Below, piece by piece: positions 8,235 to 16,776 of a DNA stretch of 64,000 bases. The DNA comes from Gemmatimonadaceae bacterium. GTDB taxonomy: Bacteria > Gemmatimonadota > Gemmatimonadetes > Gemmatimonadales > Gemmatimonadaceae. The position numbers and the translations under genes are program-made. The stretch lies in contig JADZAN010000016.1 in NCBI GenBank assembly GCA_020852815.1, positions 62,001-126,000 on the forward strand, read 5' to 3'. Numbering within the stretch: position 1 is the first letter of the stretch; each line of letters begins with the position of its first letter. The notes under the pieces are model-generated. The model was not told the DNA's origin. It was given only the letters and a program-made list of their open reading frames with translations, and ran no database searches.

Positions 8235-9395
8235 TCAGGCGACCTGCCCGCTCAACCGTCGGGCCTTGTCGACCAGGGCCGGGAAGAGCTCGGCCACGCG
8301 CGCGATGCCCTCGTCGGTGGTGAGGGCGCCAAGCGACATGCGCACCGCCGCCGCGCCAACGCGCGGCTCGACGCCTAACGCCGACAGGACGTGCGACGGC
8401 GTCACGCTCCCGCTCTGGCACGCCGACCCCGCCGAACACGCCACGCCTTGCAGGTCGAGCGCCATGAGCAGCGACTCGCTGTCGGTCCCTGGCACGGACA
8501 GGTTGAGGATGTGCGGCGCGCGCGGTGCCCCCTGCCCATGCACCAGCGCGTCCGGGATGCGCGCGAGGAGCGCCGCCTCGAGTCGATCGCGCAGCGCCTC
8601 CAGCTTCGCCCACGATGCCTCGCGCTCCTCGACCGCCAACTCGGCCGCGCGCGCCAGTCCGACCGCCATCGCCACGTTCTCCGTCCCCGGCCGGCGACCG
8701 CGATCCTGCGTACCGCCGAACATCAGGGGAACCAGCGGCGTGCCGCGCCGGATGAACATCGCCCCGATCCCCTTCGGCGCGCCGATCTTGTGCCCGGAAA
8801 TGGTGAGCGAGTCGAACGGCAGCGTGCGCGCGTCGATCGCCACCTTCCCGAACGCCTGCACCGCGTCGGTGTGGAAGAGCGCCCCCACCGCCTTGGCGCG
8901 CTCGACCAGCGGCGCCATGTCCTGCACCACACCGATCTCGTTGTTCACCCACATCACACTCGTTAGGGCCACGGAGTCGTCCATCGCCGCGTCGTACGCC
9001 TCGCGCCGCACCAGCCCTGCGCCGTCGACCTCGACCATCCGCTCCTCGCCCCCCTGGTGCGCGACCTCATGCACCGCGGCAAGGACGGCCTTGTGCTCGA
9101 TGGTGGTGGAGACGACCGCCGGGCGCGTGGCCCGCAGCGCGCGCCAACTGCCGAGCACCGCCAGGTTGTCCCCCTCCGTCCCGCCGGAGGTGAAGCAGAT
9201 CTCGTCAGCGTTGGCGCCAAGCGTGCGCGCCACGCGCTCCCGCGCCTCGTCGAGCGCCGTCCGGGCCTCCCGTCCCCACTTGTGCATGCTGGAAGGATTG
9301 CCGAAGCGCGGCCCGAAGAAGGGAAGCATCGCCTCGAGCACTTCCTGGCGAACAGGAGTGGTGGCGGCGTGATCGAGATAGACAGGAATGCGCAT
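8235..9395 (-). CDS. Cysteine desulfurase, IscS/NifS family
   Basis: This PLP enzyme converts cysteine to alanine and passes the sulfur as a persulfide to partners such as MnmA or Fe-S scaffolds. The 386-residue protein opens with VYLDHAATTPV, has the PLP lysine K203 in SGHKIGAPKG, the His/Asp cofactor contacts, and the catalytic cysteine C326 in CSAGSACQSG on the mobile loop. It belongs to the class I (NifS/IscS) type. No iscU or iscA is adjacent, so the direct partner here is probably MnmA, 2 bases downstream. The exact subgroup (IscS against NifS-like) is not certain, so no symbol is given. Confidence 0.95.
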   Translation of the reverse strand: MRIPVYLDHAATTPVRQEVLEAMLPFFGPRFGNPSSMHKWGREARTALDEARERVARTLGANADEICFTSGGTEGDNLAVLGSWRALRATRPAVVSTTIEHKAVLAAVHEVAHQGGEERMVEVDGAGLVRREAYDAAMDDSVALTSVMWVNNEIGVVQDMAPLVERAKAVGALFHTDAVQAFGKVAIDARTLPFDSLTISGHKIGAPKGIGAMFIRRGTPLVPLMFGGTQDRGRRPGTENVAMAVGLARAAELAVEEREASWAKLEALRDRLEAALLARIPDALVHGQGAPRAPHILNLSVPGTDSESLLMALDLQGVACSAGSACQSGSVTPSHVLSALGVEPRVGAAAVRMSLGALTTDEGIARVAELFPALVDKARRLSGQVA

Positions 9396-9501
9396 GGTGG
9401 AAGCAAAATACCGCTATGGAATCGGCGGCAGAACCCCAATGGCTCTCGTGAGAATGCGCACTTCTGCAGCCCCAAGCGACGTGCCGAGAGCCGCGCGGCC
9501 A

Positions 9502-9534
9502 CTCCCGTCCCCCGTCCCCCGTCCCCCGTCCGCC
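9502..9534. repeat. 7-bp satellite (CCCCGTC), three to four units
   Basis: A short tandem satellite, CTCCCGTC followed by units of CCCCGTC and ending CGCC, lies directly after the stop codon of the ABC-2 permease gene, in the 141-base gap before the cysteine desulfurase gene. A one-unit version with the same ends is found at 1431-1449. Confidence 0.7.
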
Positions 9535-9536
9535 GT

Positions 9537-10274
9537 TCAGTCGAGCGCCAGCTTCCCCCGCCTGAATCGCTGCACCGCCGCCACGTCCAGCACCACCGCG
9601 AGTGCGCCGATGACCGCGGCAATGCGGAAGGCGAGCGCTTCCACCCCCAGCGTGCCCACGGTGGCCAGGACCTTCACCTGGAAGTCGGCGGTGGTGAGTT
9701 GGGCAAAGAGGACGGGCGCCATCATGAGGAGGAGGATGATGATGCCGAACGTTTGCTGTGCCTGACGCACCGTTGCCGCGCGGAGCGAGACAAAGACGCC
9801 GATACCGGCGATGAAGAACGAGCCGGCGGCTATGAGCGAGAAGACGGCGGCAATGCGCGACAGCGGCATGGTGAGGAGGTGCCCCTCGAAGTGGCGCACA
9901 TTCACCACGATCCAGCCGATGGCGAGGTTGATCGTCGCGAAGGTGAAGCCGTACAGGACGGCCGCCAGGATCTTCCCCATCACGATGGCGGCATCGGGGA
10001 GCCGCGAGGCGAGGAGCGTTTCCAGCGTGTGGCGTTCGCGCTCGCCGGCGATCGAGTCGGCGATGAGCGTCGAGGTCATGCTGGTGGTGAGGAGCGGCCA
10101 GTAGAAGAACATGAGGGGCGAGGTGAGCCACGACGCTCCCAGCTGCAACGGCGAGATGACGCCCAGGAAGAGGATGACGACCAGGACCGACCACCCGCCG
10201 CGCTTGAAGCGCAGGAGCTGGTCGAGGATCTCCAACCATTCCTTGCGGGCCACCGTAAGCACGTCGTGGATCAT
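9537..10274 (-). CDS. ABC-2 type exporter permease
   Basis: A 245-residue inner-membrane protein with about six hydrophobic spans that forms the channel for the ATPase encoded just upstream. The segment [20 protein letters not shown] is the typical signature of ABC-2 permeases of the NatB/CcmB-like group. The start ATG at 10274 overlaps the stop of the ATPase gene (ATGA), so both are translationally coupled. The last residues [11 protein letters not shown] form a cytoplasmic tail. The exported substrate is unknown. Confidence 0.88.
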   Translation of the reverse strand: MIHDVLTVARKEWLEILDQLLRFKRGGWSVLVVILFLGVISPLQLGASWLTSPLMFFYWPLLTTSMTSTLIADSIAGERERHTLETLLASRLPDAAIVMGKILAAVLYGFTFATINLAIGWIVVNVRHFEGHLLTMPLSRIAAVFSLIAAGSFFIAGIGVFVSLRAATVRQAQQTFGIIILLLMMAPVLFAQLTTADFQVKVLATVGTLGVEALAFRIAAVIGALAVVLDVAAVQRFRRGKLALD

Positions 10275-11248
10275 CGCCGCCCCTCCGGGCGCACGGTGCC
10301 GTTCCCCTCGCCGGCCGGGGCGTCGCTGGTGACCAGCTCGAGGAAGACGTCCTCGAACGACGCGCGGTCGGGGCGCACTTCCTCGATGCGCACGCCGCGC
10401 GTGACGAGCCAGGCCACGATCGTTGGGACGTCGCCGCCAGGCGCAATACGCACGGCGAGCCCGTCGCCGCGGCGCTCCACGCCAGCCACCGCGGCGCTCG
10501 CCGCCAGCGCGTCGACCATCGCGTCGTCGAGCCCGCTCCCCGCGACGTGCACGACCGCCGCCCCGTGTGCAGCCCGCAGCGCGTGCGGCGCCCCGAAATC
10601 GAGCAGTCGCCCCTTCCGGATCACGCCGACCAGCGCACACAACCGTTCCGCTTCCGCCAGGTTGTGCGTGGTGAGGAAGATCGTGACCCCTTCCTGCTGC
10701 GCGAGCTTCACGAGGTCGTCACGGAGCGACGCCGACGCCACGGGGTCGAGCCCGGCGGTTGGCTCGTCGAGGAAGACCAGCGGCGGACGATGCAGGACGG
10801 CGCGCGCGATGGCCAGCTTCTGCTTCATCCCGCGACTCCACCCCCCAACGGGCTCGTCACGACGGTCCCAGAGCCCAAACTGCGACAGCAGCTCGCGGAT
10901 GCGCCCCTGGCGCTCGCGCCTCGGCATGCGCCACGCCCTGGCGTAGAAGTCGACGTTCTGCAACGCCGACAGGCGTTCGTACACGCCGTTGTGCTCGAGC
11001 AGCGCCCCCGCCTGCGCACGCACCTCGCCGCCGTGCGTGCGCGGATCCAGCCCGAACACCTCGGTGCTCCCCTCGGTGGGATCGAGAAGCCCCAGGAGGA
11101 CGCGAATGACGGTGGTCTTCCCCGCGCCGTTAGGCCCCAGGAAGCCGAAGACCACACCACGCGGGACCTCGAAGGTGAGGCGGTCGAGCGCGCGAACCTT
11201 GGGAAAGTCGCGCACGAGCGCCGAGACGCGAATGGCGGGAGGCGTCAT
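10271..11248 (-). CDS. ABC-2 type exporter ATP-binding protein
   Basis: This 325-residue ATPase powers the neighbouring permease. Walker A is GPNGAGKT, the signature motif is degenerate (WSRGMKQK instead of LSGGQ, common in the drug/Na+ export group), Walker B is [13 protein letters not shown], and the switch histidine lies in [12 protein letters not shown]-terminal extension of about 100 residues after the core ATPase is usual for this CcmA/NatA-like group. It overlaps kynB upstream and the permease downstream, both by ATGA, giving a tightly coupled three-gene unit. Confidence 0.92.
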   Translation of the reverse strand: MTPPAIRVSALVRDFPKVRALDRLTFEVPRGVVFGFLGPNGAGKTTVIRVLLGLLDPTEGSTEVFGLDPRTHGGEVRAQAGALLEHNGVYERLSALQNVDFYARAWRMPRRERQGRIRELLSQFGLWDRRDEPVGGWSRGMKQKLAIARAVLHRPPLVFLDEPTAGLDPVASASLRDDLVKLAQQEGVTIFLTTHNLAEAERLCALVGVIRKGRLLDFGAPHALRAAHGAAVVHVAGSGLDDAMVDALAASAAVAGVERRGDGLAVRIAPGGDVPTIVAWLVTRGVRIEEVRPDRASFEDVFLELVTSDAPAGEGNGTVRPEGRR

Positions 11249-11925
11249 GCCGTCCGGGTCGCCGGAAGCGCACGCAGCGCCGCGCGCACCGGCGCGGCGT
11301 CCAACCCGTCGATGCGGAGCGGGAGGGCGACCAGCTCGTACTCCCCCGGCGCCACACCCGACAGGTCGAGATTCTCGAGCACCCAGGCCCCGCCGGCAAA
11401 GAGGCGGTGGTGCACGTCGAGCGAGCTGCTCTCGCGCTCATCGACCGACGGACAGTCGACGCCAAGGAGGCGGAGCCCGCGCTGCAGGAGCAGGTCGACG
11501 CACCGCGTGGCCAGCGCGGGCCAGCGCTCCGGGAAGGCGCCAGCCGCGATGCAACGCCCGGTTTGCAGGAGGAGGCGTTGCACGCGCTCGCCGTCCGCCA
11601 GCCCCAACTGCGCAACGTCGAGCGGGCCGTCGGACAATGTGACATCCACCACACGGCAGCGCCCCACAAAGGCTTCGAGCGGGAGCTGGTGCGAGGCTGG
11701 CCAGCCATCCTGCACGTGCAACGGCGCGTCGGCGTGCGTCCCCACGTGCGGGCTCCCCGAGATGCACGACAGGTTCACGCTCGACCCGCCGGCACGGCGA
11801 GCCGTCCAGCGGCAGTCGTACGGCGTGTCGCCCGGCCACTCGGGCGTCCCCGGGCGCAGGAGGATGCTGATGTCGTGGAGCGCCCGGTCGTTAGGTGGGG
11901 CGTCCGGGACGGCGGGGATCTTCAT
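11245..11925 (-). CDS. kynB: Kynurenine formamidase (arylformamidase, cyclase family)
   Basis: KynB hydrolyses N-formylkynurenine to kynurenine in tryptophan breakdown. The 226-residue protein carries the metal-binding signature SPHVGTHADAPLH and the KynB-type blocks WPGDTPY, LLGVDCPSVDE, and YELVALPLRIDGLDAAPVR, which together separate KynB from other metal-dependent cyclases. No tryptophan dioxygenase or kynureninase gene is in the window. Instead the gene is coupled by ATGA to an ABC-2 exporter, which hints that the exporter or the formamidase may handle a related aromatic amine, though this is only inference. It starts 80 bases after the deacetylase gene. Confidence 0.85.
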   Translation of the reverse strand: MKIPAVPDAPPNDRALHDISILLRPGTPEWPGDTPYDCRWTARRAGGSSVNLSCISGSPHVGTHADAPLHVQDGWPASHQLPLEAFVGRCRVVDVTLSDGPLDVAQLGLADGERVQRLLLQTGRCIAAGAFPERWPALATRCVDLLLQRGLRLLGVDCPSVDERESSSLDVHHRLFAGGAWVLENLDLSGVAPGEYELVALPLRIDGLDAAPVRAALRALPATRTA

Positions 11926-12005
11926 GGGGTGGGGAAGTCGGCGAGGAGTCTGGTGGCGCGGTGACGGCCGGGACGCGCCGCGCCCTGTCGGCGACGGCGC
12001 CGCGC

Positions 12006-12728
12006 TCAGAACGTCGAGACGTCGAGCGTCGTGAGGTCGTCGACGCGCATGGTCTCGGTCGTGTAGAACGGTTCGCCGTATCGCGTGCGAATGAGCGAGC
12101 CGTAATGCGCCGCCTGGTGCCGCACGATCTCGTACAGCGGCTCGCCGTTGGGGTACACCTCACCTGCCTGCACCGCGTCGTCGAACTGCGAGCCATAGCA
12201 GCGGATGGCGGCCAGCTTGTCGTCGAACGTCTCGGTGATGTCGACCACGAACGTCGGCTTGAGGTAGTCCTCGCGGTAGGTGATGCAGTGCACGACCTTG
12301 TGCGGGCGGAACGGGGCGAGGTCGTCCTCGAGCTTGCGCAGCCCGGCAACGAAGGTCGCGTCGCGGATCAGTTCAGCCGCAACGCGATGGTCGGGGTGGC
12401 GGCCAAAGGGGGCGGGGGCCGGCGCGATGACGATGCGTGGTTGCAACTGGCGGAGGGCACGCGCCACGAGGCGCCGTGTCTCCGGCGTGTTCGTGATCCC
12501 CGAATCGGGGAGCGCGAGCTGCTCGCGCGTGGCGACGCCGAGGATCGCGTTGGCCTCGGCCGCTTCCGCGGCGCGCAGCGCGGGCGTCCCCCGCGACCCC
12601 ATCTCACCGGCCGTGAGGTCGAGGATACCCGTGCGCCGCCCCGCGCGCGCCGCCTTGATCAGCGTCCCGCCGCAGGTGAGTTCCGCGTCGTCGGGATGAG
12701 CGACGATCGCCAGGAGGTCGAGTGGCAT
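12006..12728 (-). CDS. bshB1: BshB1-type deacetylase (bacillithiol biosynthesis / PIG-L family)
   Basis: This zinc enzyme of the PIG-L/LmbE family most resembles BshB1, which removes acetate from GlcNAc-malate on the way to bacillithiol, the low-molecular-weight thiol of several phyla. The 240-residue protein has AHPDDAELTCGG (zinc His and Asp), DLTAGEMGSRGT and FGRHPDHR, the three BshB1 motif blocks, and normal length. bshA and bshC are not in the window, so the pathway cannot be confirmed here. The start ATG 12728 is preceded by a 113-base gap with several inverted repeats. Confidence 0.85.
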   Translation of the reverse strand: MPLDLLAIVAHPDDAELTCGGTLIKAARAGRRTGILDLTAGEMGSRGTPALRAAEAAEANAILGVATREQLALPDSGITNTPETRRLVARALRQLQPRIVIAPAPAPFGRHPDHRVAAELIRDATFVAGLRKLEDDLAPFRPHKVVHCITYREDYLKPTFVVDITETFDDKLAAIRCYGSQFDDAVQAGEVYPNGEPLYEIVRHQAAHYGSLIRTRYGEPFYTTETMRVDDLTTLDVSTF

Positions 12729-12841
12729 GCGGGACAATTTACCCGCCGGTGAAGCCACTCGTGAGTCGTGCACGAGGGGAGCCTCCCCGGCGGGCGACTC
12801 ATGTCCTGGCGCTCGCTGGGGAAAGCGGCTCGCCGTCGCGT

Positions 12842-14086
12842 TCACTCGTAGCGCAGCGCTTCGACCGGGTCGAGCCTCGCCGCGCGCCGGGCGGGGATGA
12901 GGCCAAAGACGAGGCCAATGCCGATCGAGACGAGGACGGCGATCACGGTGATCCCGATCGGCGTGGGGGCGGCCGCGCCCACCATCATCGCCGCCACCCG
13001 CCCGACCACCAGGCCAAAGACGATTCCGATCAGCCCCCCGATTCCGGTGAGCGTCGCCGCCTCGAAGAGGAACTGGAGCATGATGTCGCGGCGCGTGGCG
13101 CCTAACGCCTTGCGCACGCCGATCTCGCGCGTGCGCGACGTGACGGAGACCATCATGATCGCCATCACCCCGATCCCCCCCACCAGGAGCCCAACCGAGG
13201 ACAGCGATACCATCACGAGGAAGAAGGCGCCGGTGAGTCGATTGAAGATCTGGAGGATCTGGTCCTGCGTGACGAAGTCGAAGTTGTTCTTGTCGGCCGG
13301 TCGCAGTCGCCGCATCTCGCGCAGGGCGACCATCACCGCCTCCTGCACCGCCGGCACCGAGACCGTCTCGCGCCCCTTCACCGCGATGAAGACGGCGTTC
13401 GACTTGTCCAGCGCGTACTGCTGGTCGGCCATGCGGAACGGGATGATGGCCGAGACCGAGACGCCCGGCGGCTGGAAGATGTTGTCCGCCGGGACGTAGA
13501 GCCCGATCACCTCGGCGGGACGCCCGCCCACGCGGATCACGTTCCCCAGCGGATTGCGCCGCCCGAACATGTCGCGCGCCAGGTCCTCCGGAATCACCGC
13601 CACGTTCGCTCCCGACGCCATCTCCTGCCGCGAGAACCAGCGCCCCAGCACCAGCTCCCCGCCAATGACGTCGGTGAAGTGGTCGTCGGCGCCGTAGATG
13701 CGGTTGGGTTGCGTGCGCACGTCGCCGAACTCGAGGCGCCCCTGCACGATGCCCCACATGCCGGCGTACTGCACCTCGGGAAGCTGGGCAATGCGATCCG
13801 CTTCCCGTAGTTGGAGGTCGGGACGAATCCGGATCCAGGCGGGGATCGCGTCCGGGTTCACCGGCATCTCGTTGTATGCCTTGAACACGTAGAAGATGCG
13901 TGGCCCGGCCTTCTCGATCGTCGAGACGATCTGCCCCTGGATGCCGTTGACGATCGTCGCCATCGACATCACCGAGCTCACGCCGATCACCACGCCGAGG
14001 ATCGTGAGCCCGGCGCGAAGCTTGGCGGCTCGCATCGCCTCGAGGGCGATGACCACATTCTCTTGCAGCTGGTCGAGGATGCGCAT
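12842..14086 (-). CDS. MacB/FtsX-type ABC permease, type A, second copy
   Basis: A 414-residue inner-membrane permease: one N-terminal transmembrane helix, a periplasmic MacB-type core domain (about residues 45-270), then three C-terminal helices and the tail ARLDPVEALRYE. The N-terminus, with VIALEAMRAAKLRAGLTILGV, is close to that of the permease at 15505-16776, and both end in VEALRYE; I call this subgroup A. It is the last gene of the tolC-led export operon and starts 4 bases after the stop of the upstream permease. MacB-like systems push peptides, lipids or antibiotics through TolC by a mechanical cycle. The substrate is unknown. Confidence 0.88.
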   Translation of the reverse strand: MRILDQLQENVVIALEAMRAAKLRAGLTILGVVIGVSSVMSMATIVNGIQGQIVSTIEKAGPRIFYVFKAYNEMPVNPDAIPAWIRIRPDLQLREADRIAQLPEVQYAGMWGIVQGRLEFGDVRTQPNRIYGADDHFTDVIGGELVLGRWFSRQEMASGANVAVIPEDLARDMFGRRNPLGNVIRVGGRPAEVIGLYVPADNIFQPPGVSVSAIIPFRMADQQYALDKSNAVFIAVKGRETVSVPAVQEAVMVALREMRRLRPADKNNFDFVTQDQILQIFNRLTGAFFLVMVSLSSVGLLVGGIGVMAIMMVSVTSRTREIGVRKALGATRRDIMLQFLFEAATLTGIGGLIGIVFGLVVGRVAAMMVGAAAPTPIGITVIAVLVSIGIGLVFGLIPARRAARLDPVEALRYE

Positions 14087-14090
14087 TCGG

Positions 14091-15332
14091 CTACTCGGCG
14101 CGCAGCGCGGCAATCGGGTCCAGGCGCGCCGCGCGGCGCGCCGGATAGACGCCGAACAGGATTCCCACCCCCGTCCCCAGCGCCAGCGACAGCACCACCG
14201 ACCACGCCGTCACGCGCGCCGGCAGCGGAGACGCCGCCGCAATGAGCGCCGCGAACGCCGCTCCCGACCCCACGCCGATCACCCCGCCAAATGTCGCAAG
14301 GACGATCGCCTCCCACAGGAACTGCCGCTCGATGTCGCGTGCGCGCGCCCCAACCGCCTTGCGTATCCCGATCTCATGTGTCCGTTCGCTCACCGCCATC
14401 AGCATGATGTTCATGATGACGATCCCCCCCACCACGATCCCGATCGACACCATCGCTGGGATAATCGCGAAGAGGAGACGCGTCAGCGTCTTCCAGAAGG
14501 CAACGAGCGCGTCTGACGTCTCGATCGAGAAGTCGTTCTCGTCGCTTGGGCGCAGGCCGCGCGCCACGCGCATCGCCTCTTCGGCGCGCGCCATGGCCGG
14601 TGCGACCTCGTCCGCCTTCTCCATCTTGACGCTGACCACCGTCGTGGTGCGACGCCCGTACAGCATCTCGAAGCGCGTGGTCGGCATGAGGACGTAGGTG
14701 TCGAACGACTGTCCCAGCACGCGCCCCTTGCCGGCGTTGACGCCGACAATCTCGAACTGCTCACCCATCACGCGGACCGTGCGCCCCACCGCGCTCACCC
14801 CCGGAAAGAGCGCCTCCGCCACGTCGTGCCCCACGACGATCACCGCGCGGCGCTGCGCCACGTCGAGGTCGGAGAGCGAGCGCCCCGCCTCGACGCGGTA
14901 GTCCTGCACCAGTTGGAACTGCTCGGTCACGCCAAACAGGATGACGTCGGCAATGCGCTGGTTGCGCCAGACGAGGTCGGCGCGCGGCGTTGGCCACCCC
15001 GACTGGAACGAGACGGCCTGCGCCTCGGGAATCGCCGCCTTGACCGCATCGGCGTCGCGCGGTGTGATCTTGGGGCGCCGGTTGATGCGCGAGATCTCGT
15101 CGTCGCTGATGCGACCGACGTTGATGGGTGTGCGGCGCACCTGGAAAGTGTTCGCCCCGATCATCGCGTCGGCGATGTTCTCCTTCACGAAGGCATTCAT
15201 CCCCTGGATGATCGCCGTGACTGCCACGAGGAAGGCAACGGAGACGATGATGCCGAGCAGCGTGAAGAACGATCGCAGCTTGTTGGCGCGGATCTGTGCG
15301 AGCGCCATCGCGAGCACGTCGGCGAACAGCAT
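14091..15332 (-). CDS. MacB/FtsX-type ABC permease, type B, second copy
   Basis: A 413-residue permease with the same four-helix, periplasmic-domain layout. Its N-terminus (MALAQIRANKLRSFFTLLGI) and tail (ARLDPIAALRAE) match the permease at 16773-18011 and differ from the A type; I call this subgroup B. The chosen start ATG 15332 gives the same N-terminal pattern as its paralogue; longer frames upstream only read through satellite repeats. It is separated from the upstream permease by a 172-base gap holding hairpins and a GACGAGA satellite, the only large gap inside the operon. Confidence 0.87.
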   Translation of the reverse strand: MLFADVLAMALAQIRANKLRSFFTLLGIIVSVAFLVAVTAIIQGMNAFVKENIADAMIGANTFQVRRTPINVGRISDDEISRINRRPKITPRDADAVKAAIPEAQAVSFQSGWPTPRADLVWRNQRIADVILFGVTEQFQLVQDYRVEAGRSLSDLDVAQRRAVIVVGHDVAEALFPGVSAVGRTVRVMGEQFEIVGVNAGKGRVLGQSFDTYVLMPTTRFEMLYGRRTTTVVSVKMEKADEVAPAMARAEEAMRVARGLRPSDENDFSIETSDALVAFWKTLTRLLFAIIPAMVSIGIVVGGIVIMNIMLMAVSERTHEIGIRKAVGARARDIERQFLWEAIVLATFGGVIGVGSGAAFAALIAAASPLPARVTAWSVVLSLALGTGVGILFGVYPARRAARLDPIAALRAE

Positions 15333-15349
15333 CCCGGATCTTGCGAGAA

Positions 15350-15433
15350 GACGAGAGGACGAGAGGACGAGAAGACGAGAAGCATGCCCCAGCGAAGGCT
15401 GGGGACGAGGAGCTGCCCCGGCGAAGGCTGGGG
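15350..15433. repeat. GACGAGA satellite plus two CCCCAGC/GCTGGGG hairpins
   Basis: The gap between two permease genes holds five units of a GACGAGA/GACGAGG satellite (about 15350-15382) followed by CCCCAGCGAAGGCTGGGG (15387-15404) and CCCCGGCGAAGGCTGGGG (15416-15433), each able to form a short stem with a GAAG-type loop. Read on the minus strand, hairpin then CTCGTC satellite repeats the arrangement seen near 1408-1449. They may weaken or attenuate transcription into the second permease pair. Confidence 0.7.
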
Positions 15434-15504
15434 ACAGGGGGGGTCTCTGGTGAATCAATTGGGGGGAGATGCTTCGCCGCAAGCGGGGCTCACCCGGGGG
15501 CTGC

Positions 15505-16776
15505 CTACTCGTAGCGCAGCGCTTCGACCGGATCGAGGTTCGCGGCGCGCGCCGCCGGTGCCATCCCGAACAGGATACCGGTGAAGGCGCTGGCCACCAG
15601 CGAGGCGACGATGGCAGGGAGGGGGACGGTGGCGGGAATCGAGGTCCATGACCGGATCCCGATGGCCAGCAGCCCGCCGGCGATGAGACCCACGCCGGCG
15701 CCGATGCTGGTGAGCGTCGCACCCTCCACGAGGAACTGCCACAGGATCGTGCGCCGTGTGGCGCCGAGCGCCTTGCGCACCCCGATTTCTCGCGTGCGCT
15801 CGGTGACGGAGATCATCATGATCGCCACCACGCCAACGCCGCCCACCAGCAGCCCCACGGCCGAGAGGACGAGCATGACCAGGAAGAGCGCGCCGAAGAT
15901 CTTGTTGAAGGTATCGGCGATCTTGTCCTGACCCACGAGGAAGAAGTTGTTCTGTTGCGACGGACGCAGCCCGCGCATGGCGCGCATCGTCGCCGTGACC
16001 TCGTCCATCGCTTCGCCGCGCGTGAAACCGGCGCGCGGCTTCACGTTCACCATCATCCCGCGCATCCACACGTTGAGGCGGCGGCGCGCCGTTTCGGCGG
16101 GGGTGATGATCTTGGGCGTCTCGGGACCGCGCCCGTCCAGCGACTTGAGGAAGCCGGCGCGCGTCTGGTAGATGCCAATGACGGAGAACTGCTGTCCGTC
16201 GACCATGACCTGCTTGCCGATGGGGTCCGACTGGCCGAACAGCTTCTTGGCGAGCGTGTCGTTGAGGATCGCGACGGGGGCCGCGTTGGATGCTTCCTTC
16301 TCGGTGTAGTTGCGCCCCGGATAGATGTCGCCGCCGTCTGTCGTGAGCCACTCGGCGCCGTACGCCTCGAGGTTCACCGACTCGAACGACGTGTCCATGT
16401 AGCGAATGGAGGCGTTGCCGAAGAGCCATGGCGACGCGGCACCAACCGAGGGGAGCGCGTTGATGGCGCGCCATTCCTCCATGGTGATGGACGGATAGCG
16501 CCACTCGGGACAGTTCTCCTCCGTTCCGTCGCAGGCGTTGATCCCGACGTCGTTGCGGCGCACCATGAAGGCGTCGCCGCCAAAGGCGTCGAGGTCCGAC
16601 TGGAACGAGAGCGTGACGCCGTGGATGGTCGCCGCCATGGCGACGACGACGAAGACGCCGACGGCGACGCCAAGGATGGTGAGCGCGGCGCGCACCTTGT
16701 TGGCGCGAATGGCGTCCAGCGCGATGGCGACGCCTTCCAGCGTGGCCTGCAGCGAGGCGGCAAACGACGACTTCAT
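15505..16776 (-). CDS. MacB/FtsX-type ABC permease, type A, first copy
   Basis: A 423-residue permease of subgroup A: N-terminus with VAIALDAIRANKVRAALTILGV, a periplasmic domain with a pair of cysteines (near residues 81 and 88, in NACDGTEENCPEW) that could form a disulfide, and a C-terminal three-helix block ending VEALRYE. The ERTREIGVRKALGATRR coupling segment that contacts the ATPase is complete. The start ATG 16776 overlaps the stop of the upstream type B permease (ATGA), so A and B are made together, as expected for a heterodimer, but pairing is inference. Confidence 0.88.
   Translation of the reverse strand: MKSSFAASLQATLEGVAIALDAIRANKVRAALTILGVAVGVFVVVAMAATIHGVTLSFQSDLDAFGGDAFMVRRNDVGINACDGTEENCPEWRYPSITMEEWRAINALPSVGAASPWLFGNASIRYMDTSFESVNLEAYGAEWLTTDGGDIYPGRNYTEKEASNAAPVAILNDTLAKKLFGQSDPIGKQVMVDGQQFSVIGIYQTRAGFLKSLDGRGPETPKIITPAETARRRLNVWMRGMMVNVKPRAGFTRGEAMDEVTATMRAMRGLRPSQQNNFFLVGQDKIADTFNKIFGALFLVMLVLSAVGLLVGGVGVVAIMMISVTERTREIGVRKALGATRRTILWQFLVEGATLTSIGAGVGLIAGGLLAIGIRSWTSIPATVPLPAIVASLVASAFTGILFGMAPAARAANLDPVEALRYE

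Noticed and set aside
12006-13757. Single long protein including BshB1 and upstream region
   Set aside because: The frame runs through the real permease gene; the BshB1 start at 12728 matches family length and motif position.
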